Shown here: positions 58,436 to 64,000 of the stretch, piece by piece
Numbering within the stretch: position 1 is the stretch's first letter
How the letters are laid out: each line of letters starts with the position of its first letter
NCBI RefSeq assembly: GCF_003996965.1
Contig: NZ_QWDM01000013.1
Location: forward strand, 1-64,000
Source of the DNA: Flavobacterium cupreum
GTDB lineage: Bacteria > Bacteroidota > Bacteroidia > Flavobacteriales > Flavobacteriaceae
Length of the DNA stretch: 64,000 bases
Reading direction: 5' to 3'
Translations under genes and position numbers: made by a program
The notes under the pieces: generated by a model
The model's database searches: none
What the model was told of the DNA's origin: nothing
What the model saw: only the letters and a program-made list of their open reading frames with translations

Positions 58436-58502
58436 AACCAATTTCTATTTTTTTTGTTTACTTTTATTCTTACAAAATTAAACAAATATTATTTTTACTC
58501 AC

Positions 58503-58865
58503 ATGAATACCACAAAAACAAAAGTTTGCTTAAGCTGTGACTCTTCTTTCAGCTGCGGAGATATTTCTGTTGAAAACAAATGCTGGTGTAATGACTACCC
58601 TCCTATTTTTAATCTTTCTGAAGGTGGTGACTGTCTTTGTCCGGTTTGTTTTAAAGAAGCATGTGAAGATAAAATAGATGCCTATATTGAAACCCTGACC
58701 CCCGAAAAAGCCCTTCGTAACAAAGCTGCGGCTTTACCAAAAACAGAACAATTAATCGAAGGAATTGATTATTACCTTGAAGACGAAAAATATGTTTTTA
58801 AAGCCTGGTTTCACTTAAAAAGAGGAAGCTGTTGCGGCAACAAGTGCAGGCATTGCCCGTATTAA
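58503..58865 (+). CDS. Cysteine-rich CWC/DUF5522 protein
   Basis: A 120-residue protein with two cysteine-rich parts: an N-terminal CWC-type cluster (CLSCDSSFSCG, CWCNDYPP, CLCPVCFKEAC; about 9-60) and a C-terminal DUF5522 module (FKAWFHLKRGSCCGNKCRHCPY). Probably binds zinc or another metal. Function unknown. Divergent from the btuF-like gene and upstream of the cobalamin genes on the plus strand. Confidence 0.85.
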   Translation: MNTTKTKVCLSCDSSFSCGDISVENKCWCNDYPPIFNLSEGGDCLCPVCFKEACEDKIDAYIETLTPEKALRNKAAALPKTEQLIEGIDYYLEDEKYVFKAWFHLKRGSCCGNKCRHCPY

Positions 58866-58903
58866 ATTATTTTTGGTGCCTTATAAATTCATACATTCGT
58901 CTT

Positions 58904-58990
58904 TGCGTTAGGGATAGGAACGGCATCCTTTTGTTTTTTTCTTTAAAAAATAAAAGATAAAGTGGATAGCCCGACCGGAGGGAACGCCCC
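58904..58990. repeat. Dispersed ATCCTTTTG/CAAAAGAT repeat, copy 4 of 4
   Basis: GCGTTAGGGATAGGAACGGC, ATCCTTTTG, an AT-rich loop, AAAAGATAAAGTGGATAGCC, CGACCGGAGGGAACGCCCC. Shares the GGGAACGCCC end with copy 2. Confidence 0.7.
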
Positions 58991-59026
58991 AGTTATCATT
59001 GTAAAATTTATAATTCATACTCCAAA

Positions 59027-59551
59027 ATGATCTATCTAATTACCGGCGGTGAACGATCCGGCAAAAGCAGTTATGCCCAGAACCTGGCTTTACAACTTTC
59101 TGATGCCCCGCTGTATGTGGCAACGGCCCGAAAATGGGATTCGGATTTCCAGAACAGAATCGACAGGCATCAGCAGGAACGGGACGAACGCTGGACGAAT
59201 ATTGAAAAAGAAAAATATTTAAGCGAGATTGATTTCACCGGAAAAGCAGCTTTAATCGATTGTGTGACGCTGTGGCTGACCAACTTTTTTGTCGATACTA
59301 AAAATGATGTTTCCTTATCGCTGGAAGAGGCCAAAGCTGAATTTGAAAAAATAGCAAAACAACCCCATACCGCCCTGATCATTGTGACCAATGAGATTGG
59401 AATGGGCGTTCATGCTGAAACTCATATCGGTAGAAAATTCACCGAACTACAGGGCTGGATGAATCAGTTTCTGGCAGCAAAAGCGGATGAGGTGGTGTTG
59501 ATGGTTTCCGGAATTCCAGTTACTATAAAAGGAAAAAATTCCAAAACTTAA
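59027..59551 (+). CDS. cobU: Adenosylcobinamide kinase/guanylyltransferase
   Basis: A 174-residue bifunctional enzyme of the nucleotide-loop pathway: phosphorylates adenosylcobinamide, then makes adenosylcobinamide-GDP. P-loop GGERSGKSSYAQ (7-18), the GMP-accepting His region DRHQQERDERW, LIDCVTLWLTN and VTNEIGMGVHAET are all present. First of the cobalamin-assembly genes on this strand (cobU, bluB-cobT, cobS, cobC). Confidence 0.95.
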   Translation: MIYLITGGERSGKSSYAQNLALQLSDAPLYVATARKWDSDFQNRIDRHQQERDERWTNIEKEKYLSEIDFTGKAALIDCVTLWLTNFFVDTKNDVSLSLEEAKAEFEKIAKQPHTALIIVTNEIGMGVHAETHIGRKFTELQGWMNQFLAAKADEVVLMVSGIPVTIKGKNSKT

Positions 59552-59569
59552 AAAAAATTCCAAATTTTT

Positions 59570-59628
59570 AAATTCCAAATTCCAGGTTCATACTTTATCT
59601 TGTGATTCCTTTTTGGAATTTGGAATTT
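59570..59628. repeat. AAATTCCAAATTCCA palindrome, copy C
   Basis: Perfect 15-bp arms at 59570-59584 and 59614-59628 with a 29-nt loop, between cobU and the bluB-cobT gene. A half-copy precedes it at 59557. Confidence 0.75.
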
Positions 59629-59654
59629 AAAAATTGAACATTGAAAATTAATAT

Positions 59655-61334
59655 ATGAGTTATTTAGATGATATATTAAAATCACGCCGTGATACCCGAC
59701 ATTTTACTGCCGATGAAGTTCCTGAAGAAGTGATACAAAAAGCTTTACAGGCCGGTCACTGGGCACCTTCTGTTGGACTGACGGATGCTACGAAATATTA
59801 TATTATTAAATCGCCGGAAGTTAAAAGTGCTGTTAAAAATTTGTTTTCAGATTATAATACAAAAGCAGCCGGACTGACCGACAATCCGGAACAAAAAGAA
59901 CAGTACCAATCCCTGAAACTGGAAGCTATTGAAGAAGCTCCCATCGGACTGATCATTGCTTACGACAGATCGGTTTTAAATCAGTTTACGATTGGCACCG
60001 TTGGCAGTAATGAAGCCGTTAAATTCAGTTCGGTTTGCGCTGCGCAAAACATCTGGCTTTCGCTCACGGAACAGGGTTACGGAATGGGCTGGGTCTCGAT
60101 TTTGAATTATTATCAGTTTAAAAAAATAATCCACTTGCCGGAAAATATGGAACCTCTTGGTTATTTCTGTATCGGGAAACCGGCCACCAATTACGACAAT
60201 CAGCCGATGCTGCAGCAATTAAACTGGAAGCAGAAATCGGAGGCGCCGGACTGTACGGAAATCAAAACTATTGTGAAAGAGGAAGTTCCGAACTTTCAGT
60301 TCAATTCTCAGGTTACGAATAAAAACAAAACGGCTTTCAGACAGCTTTTGCAGGACAAAATCGATTCCAAAACCAAACCTGTTGGCGCTTTAGGCATTTT
60401 AGAAGATTTGGCTTTCCAGTTGGGAAATGTTTTTGAAACTTTAAATCCAAAAATAAAAAATCCGAATATTGTGGTTTTTGCTGCAGATCACGGCATTGCG
60501 AATCATGGCGTCAGTGCTTATCCGCAGGATGTTACCCGCCAAATGGTACATAATTTTCTGGAAGGCGGCGCGGCCATAAATGTTTTCTGCAATCAGAATA
60601 ATATTGCGTTATCGATTGTAGATTCCGGTGTGAATTATGACTTTCCGACCAATGCCAAATTGATTCCTGCCAAAATTGCAAAAGGAACACAATCTTTCCT
60701 GCATGTTCCCGCTATGAGCGAGACAGAACTGGAACTCTGTTTTGAAAAAGGGAAATCAATCGTTGATGATATTGCCAAGACCGGTTCAAATTGTATTGGT
60801 TTTGGTGAAATGGGAATTGGAAATACCTCAACGGCTGCTGTTTTAATGAGTCTGCTTACCGGTTTCCCCATCGAAGAATGCGTCGGAAAAGGAACAGGAG
60901 TTGAAGATGAAAAGTTACTTCAGAAACAAAATATTCTCCAAAAGGCTATTGAAAACTATTCGGGCCAAGCCTTATTAGCAGAGCAGCTGGCTTATTTTGG
61001 AGGCTTTGAAATCATGCAAATGGCTGGCGGAATGCTAACGGCTTACGATCACAACATGTTGATTCTCGTGGATGGTTTTATCTGCAGTGTAGCTTTTTTA
61101 ATTGCTTCCAAAATGAATCCAAATATTAATGAGAATGCCGTTTTTTGTCATGTTTCAGCAGAAAATGCACATCAGAAATTATTAAATTATTTAGGGGCAA
61201 AACCCATTTTAAATTTAGATTTGCGTCTCGGCGAAGGGACTGGCTGTGCTATTGCTTTCCCTATCTTGAAATCTGCGGAAGCTTTTTTGAATGAAATGGC
61301 TACTTTTGAAAATGCCGGGGTTAGTCGGAAGTAG
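59655..61334 (+). CDS. Fused 5,6-dimethylbenzimidazole synthase (BluB) and CobT
   Basis: A 559-residue two-enzyme fusion. Residues about 1-205 are BluB, a nitroreductase-fold enzyme that turns reduced FMN into the lower ligand (KSRRDTRHFTADEVP, AGHWAPSVGL, GYGMGWVSILNYYQ). Residues about 225-559 are nicotinate-nucleotide:dimethylbenzimidazole phosphoribosyltransferase (DSKTKPVGALGILEDLA, FAADHGIANHGVSAYP, GFGEMGIGNTSTAA, and a terminal LGEGTGCAIAFPIL with the expected catalytic Glu). One chain thus makes and activates the lower base. No corrin-ring synthesis genes are seen. Confidence 0.94.
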   Translation: MSYLDDILKSRRDTRHFTADEVPEEVIQKALQAGHWAPSVGLTDATKYYIIKSPEVKSAVKNLFSDYNTKAAGLTDNPEQKEQYQSLKLEAIEEAPIGLIIAYDRSVLNQFTIGTVGSNEAVKFSSVCAAQNIWLSLTEQGYGMGWVSILNYYQFKKIIHLPENMEPLGYFCIGKPATNYDNQPMLQQLNWKQKSEAPDCTEIKTIVKEEVPNFQFNSQVTNKNKTAFRQLLQDKIDSKTKPVGALGILEDLAFQLGNVFETLNPKIKNPNIVVFAADHGIANHGVSAYPQDVTRQMVHNFLEGGAAINVFCNQNNIALSIVDSGVNYDFPTNAKLIPAKIAKGTQSFLHVPAMSETELELCFEKGKSIVDDIAKTGSNCIGFGEMGIGNTSTAAVLMSLLTGFPIEECVGKGTGVEDEKLLQKQNILQKAIENYSGQALLAEQLAYFGGFEIMQMAGGMLTAYDHNMLILVDGFICSVAFLIASKMNPNINENAVFCHVSAENAHQKLLNYLGAKPILNLDLRLGEGTGCAIAFPILKSAEAFLNEMATFENAGVSRK

Positions 61335-61369
61335 GGAGTTTTAAGTCGCAGTTTTATATTTATATCTAT

Positions 61370-61810
61370 ATGCCATTAATAAAAATTTATATCCATTTTG
61401 TCTGGAGTACAAAAAACAGATTTCCATATTTAGATTCTTTTGAATTACGGCAAAAAGTCTAGAATCATATCAAAGAAAATGCAAAAGAAAAAGGAATCTA
61501 TATAGATCATATTAATGGTTATTCAGATCATTGCCATTGTATTATTTCACTGGGGGCAGATCAAAATATTCAAAAAATAATACAATTAATCAAGGGGGAA
61601 TCCTCATTTTGGATTAATAAAAATAAATTGACTAAGAACAAATTTGAATGGCAGGATGAATATTTTGCCGTTTCCGTTTCTGAATCTTTAATTGACAAAG
61701 TGAGAGATTATATTAAAAATCAGGAAACCCATCATAAGAAAAAAACTTTTCAGGAAGAATATGATGAAATTATTAGCAAATTTGGGTTTCAAAAAGATTG
61801 GGCTAAATAA
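61370..61810 (+). pseudogene. REP-associated tyrosine transposase, broken by one stop codon
   Basis: From ATG 61370 the frame encodes a full 146-codon RAYT/IS200-like protein except for a TAG at codon 31 (61460-61462). Before the stop: IYIHFVWSTKNRFPY; after it: the HUH-like metal site DHCHCI, GESSFWINKNKLTKNKF, and the catalytic Tyr in VRDYIKNQETHHKK. No frameshift is present, so a single base change inactivated it. The REP array follows immediately. Inserted between bluB-cobT and cobS. Confidence 0.88.
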
Positions 61811-62400
61811 AATTTGGCTAAAGCCGTCTCATTGTAAATCAGTAACCCCAGATAAATCTGGGGGCTATTAAAAACAACAAATCAATAAAATAAAATCTAT
61901 ACACAATCCATAATTCAATAGCCAACATCTTTAGATGTTGGAAATTTATTGACAATCAAGCTGGCTTTAGCCAAATAAACTTACCTATATTTTCAATGAA
62001 AAAAGTAATGTACATGAAAATTTGGCTAAAGCCGTCTCATTGTAAATCAGTAACCCCCAGATAAATCTGGGGGCTATTAAAAACAACAAATCAATAAAAT
62101 AAAATCGATACACAATCCATAATTCAATAGCCAACATCTTTAGATGTTGGAAATTTATTGACAATCAAACTGGCTTTAGCCAAATAAACTTACCTATATT
62201 TTCAATGAAAAAAGTAATGTACATGAAAATTTGGCTAAAGCCGTTCTCATTGCAAATCAGTAACCCCCCAGATAAATCTGGGGGCTATTAAAAACAACAA
62301 ATCAATAAAATAAAATCTATACACAATCCATAATTCAATAGCGAACATCTTTAGATGTTGGAAATTTATTGACAATCAAACTGGCTTTAGCCAAATAAAT
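61811..62400. repeat. RAYT-associated REP array, three 208-bp units
   Basis: Three units begin with TTTGGCTAAAGCC at about 61813, 62021 and 62230 (spacings 208 and 209 bp). Each holds two inverted REP-like hairpins: one read leftward (AATAGCC then CCCAGATTTATCTGGG) and one read rightward (AATAGCC then AACATCTTTAGATGTTGG), and ends CTGGCTTTAGCCAAATAA. The outer GGCTAAAGCC/GGCTTTAGCC pair can close a unit. Same foot and loop as the array at 25576. Confidence 0.85.
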
Positions 62401-62414
62401 TACCCATACTTACA

Positions 62415-63212
62415 ATGAAAAAAGAACTACATATTTTTTTTACCGCTTTAATGTTTTACACCAGAATTCCATGTCCGAAAAACATTGATCACAATCCGGA
62501 TTACTTAAATAAAGCGACGCGATACTTTCCGCTAATTGGTTGGATTGTCGGAAGCATTTCTTTTTTGGCTTTTTATATTTTCTTTCTTTTTCTGTCAGCA
62601 GAAATCGCGGTTATTTTAGCAATTATTGTTTCTATACTTACAACCGGTGCTTTTCATGAAGATGGGTTTGCAGATGTCTGTGATGGTTTTGGCGGAGGCT
62701 GGACCAAAGAAAAAATTCTGATGATCATGAAAGACAGTGCTATTGGCGCTTATGGGGCCATTGGTTTGGTTTTGCTTTTTTTGTTGAAATTTAAACTGCT
62801 TTCCGATGCTGTTTTGCTTTTTCCAACCGGCGATCGGTTTTCTGTTTTGCCCATTTTCCTGTTGTTTGTTTCGGCTCATGCTTTGAGTCGACTGGCAGCC
62901 ATCAGTATTATTTTTACACATGAATATTCAAGGGACGACGCTTCCAGCAAAAGTAAACCAATTGCAAAAAGCAATACCTGGAAAGAAGTTCTGGGCGCTT
63001 TTTTCTTCGGATTAGTACCTTTGTTTGCGCTTTCGTATTTTAAATATCAGATCCTTTTGGTTCTGCTTCCGGTTTTTATCACGCGTTATTTTCTGGCCCG
63101 TTATTTCCAAAAATGGATTGACGGTTATACAGGAGATTGTCTCGGTGCTACCCAGCAGGTTTGTGAGGTCATTTATTATTTAAGTATTCTTTTGGTATGG
63201 AAGTTTTTTTAG
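62415..63212 (+). CDS. cobS: Adenosylcobinamide-GDP ribazoletransferase (cobalamin synthase)
   Basis: A 265-residue membrane enzyme joining adenosylcobinamide-GDP and alpha-ribazole (or its phosphate). The metal-binding, Asp-rich signature HEDGFADVCDGFGGGWTKE (about 77-95) and the late DGYTGDCLGATQQVCE are conserved; about six to seven hydrophobic helices follow. Its ATG lies 14 bases after the REP array, so the array supplies its upstream region. Overlaps cobC by 16 bases. Confidence 0.95.
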   Translation: MKKELHIFFTALMFYTRIPCPKNIDHNPDYLNKATRYFPLIGWIVGSISFLAFYIFFLFLSAEIAVILAIIVSILTTGAFHEDGFADVCDGFGGGWTKEKILMIMKDSAIGAYGAIGLVLLFLLKFKLLSDAVLLFPTGDRFSVLPIFLLFVSAHALSRLAAISIIFTHEYSRDDASSKSKPIAKSNTWKEVLGAFFFGLVPLFALSYFKYQILLVLLPVFITRYFLARYFQKWIDGYTGDCLGATQQVCEVIYYLSILLVWKFF

Positions 63213-63754
63213 TTCGTCACACGGAGACCACCTGCGAAAAAGGAATTTGTTACGGACAGTCTGATGTTTGCCTGGCTGAACCCTATGACACTATTTTCAA
63301 AAATATAACAGACCAATTACCTTCGGAAGCTATTCTTTTTTCCAGCCCTTTGCAGCGCTGTACTATTTTAGCAAAACACATTCGAAATCAGATCAAAACC
63401 CTATCGTACCACGAAGACAGTCGATTAATGGAAATGAATTTTGGTGACTGGGAAATGAAAAACTGGAATACGATTCCCTCGGAACAGCTTAATCCGTGGA
63501 TGGAGGATTTTGTAAATATCAGTGTTTCAAATGGAGAATCTTTTGTTGCATTGCATGAACGGGTCGGTACTTTTTTAGCGGAGCAGCTTTCAAAAAAAAC
63601 AGACACACCACTCATTATTATTGCACATGCCGGTGTCATCAGAAGCATCCTTTGTCATCAGACTTCACTGCCTTTAAAAGATGCTTTTCAGAACAAAGTT
63701 GATTTTGGACAAGTCATCAAAATAGCTGTAAACTTTGATTTGTTTAGAATTTAA
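63197..63754 (+). CDS. cobC: Alpha-ribazole phosphatase, histidine-phosphatase family
   Basis: A 185-residue phosphoglycerate-mutase-like phosphatase. The catalytic RHT motif is VFLVRHTETTCEKGICYGQSD (His 8), the second His is in IIAHAGVIRSILCH, and LFSSPLQRC is the usual Arg loop. It removes the 5' phosphate from alpha-ribazole phosphate or cobalamin phosphate. Starts 16 bases inside cobS, so the two are translationally coupled. Confidence 0.92.
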   Translation: MEVFLVRHTETTCEKGICYGQSDVCLAEPYDTIFKNITDQLPSEAILFSSPLQRCTILAKHIRNQIKTLSYHEDSRLMEMNFGDWEMKNWNTIPSEQLNPWMEDFVNISVSNGESFVALHERVGTFLAEQLSKKTDTPLIIIAHAGVIRSILCHQTSLPLKDAFQNKVDFGQVIKIAVNFDLFRI

Positions 63755-63773
63755 TTCAAAAAGTAAAACAAAT

Positions 63774-63805
63774 TTGAATATTCAATAATTTTAACGCTAT
63801 CTTTG
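63774..63805 (+). promoter_or_regulatory. Promoter of the riboswitch-controlled gene
   Basis: TTG (63774-63776), 21-nt spacer, TATCTTTG (63798-63805), followed by CAC. Starts a transcript that opens directly into the cobalamin riboswitch. Confidence 0.65.
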
Positions 63806-63815
63806 CACGAAATTT

Positions 63816-63990
63816 AAGGTTGTGCTGGAATATACCAGACACATTAAAAGGGAATCAGGTAAAATCCTGAGCTGTACCCGCAACTGTAAGCTAAGTTCGT
63901 AAAGAACGCTTGTTGTTAACTACAAAACCACTGCTCGCTCCGGCGGGTGGGAAGGTAAACAACAGGACGCAAGCCAGGAGACCTGCCTTT
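63816..63990 (+). ncRNA. Cobalamin riboswitch
   Basis: Contains the aptamer blocks in order: AAGGTTGTGCTGG near the start, GGGAATCAGGT, CCTGAGCTGTACCCGCAACTGTAA, a variable arm, and the B12 box GCAAGCCAGGAGACCTGCC (63970-63988). It binds adenosyl- or methylcobalamin and normally represses the downstream gene. That gene lies off the right edge; a BtuB-type receptor is the usual target. Confidence 0.95.
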
Positions 63991-64000
63991 ATAACAAATA

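Noticed and set aside
58329..58502. Cobalamin riboswitch before the btuF-like operon
   Set aside because: No B12 box or aptamer blocks on either strand in the gap.
61628..61810. Independent 60-aa gene
   Set aside because: It is the C-terminal part of the stop-broken RAYT frame, including the catalytic Tyr; not a separate gene.
61811..62400. CRISPR array
   Set aside because: 208-bp units, each with internal palindromes and no unique spacers; fits a RAYT-linked REP array.

Overview
The window is chromosomal DNA of a Flavobacterium-like member of the Bacteroidota. It is AT-rich. Promoters fit the Bacteroidota pattern TTG-N18/21-TAnnTTTG and there are no Shine-Dalgarno sequences. It also carries a type IX secretion C-terminal sorting domain, lipoproteins with Bacteroidota-type signals, a flavobacterial carotenoid operon and a two-gene transketolase.

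Layout. 1-1175: no gene; three tandem stable-RNA-type promoters face out of the left edge, followed by a pile of dispersed repeats. 1176-4474: thrS-infC-rpmI-rplT, with infC apparently starting at an ATA codon. 4588-16.4 kb: an orphan secreted protein, a Crp/Fnr regulator with an AhpD-like gene, a duplicated TPR histidine kinase pair (the second copy lacks the phospho-acceptor His) with a response regulator, a small nuclease, a GATase-like secreted protein, and a LuxR-type two-component operon. 16.5-22.5 kb: housekeeping genes on the minus strand (dnaB, accA, EamA transporter, LptF/G permease, tgt). 22.5-29.2 kb: repeats, transketolase halves, a three-unit REP-like tandem array, an FKBP lipoprotein with Ca-binding repeats, an S4 protein, a phosphoribosyltransferase and aroK. 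29.3-29.65 kb: two identical tRNA-Lys and one tRNA-Leu. 30-32.5 kb: acyltransferase, TPR protein, KirBac channel.

32.6-41.7 kb is a light/carotenoid island. A CarH-like B12-binding MerR regulator precedes crtI-crtB-crtZ-SRPBCC-photolyase; UbiB-like kinase/TetR, a TIGR01777 epimerase and a YceI isoprenoid-binding protein follow. No lycopene cyclase is present. 42-55 kb: metabolic and repair genes, an ECF sigma factor with an anti-sigma protein that appears to span both membranes, a large T9SS-secreted nuclease, an SDR, an RluE-like pseudouridine synthase and trmL.

55.3-64 kb is a cobalamin region: a BtuFCD-like ABC transporter, cobU, a bluB-cobT fusion, cobS and cobC, ending in a cobalamin riboswitch that reads off the right edge. 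A REP-associated tyrosine transposase broken by one stop codon, with its REP array, sits inside the cob gene run. The cobalamin genes and the CarH-like regulator are functionally linked in principle: the regulator family needs adenosylcobalamin to sense light.

The most interesting items are the CarH-like switch and a shared 9-bp motif at its neighbours' promoters; the putative dual-membrane anti-sigma factor; the REP hairpins whose stems co-vary around a fixed foot; the His-less partner kinase; and several families of dispersed intergenic palindromes.
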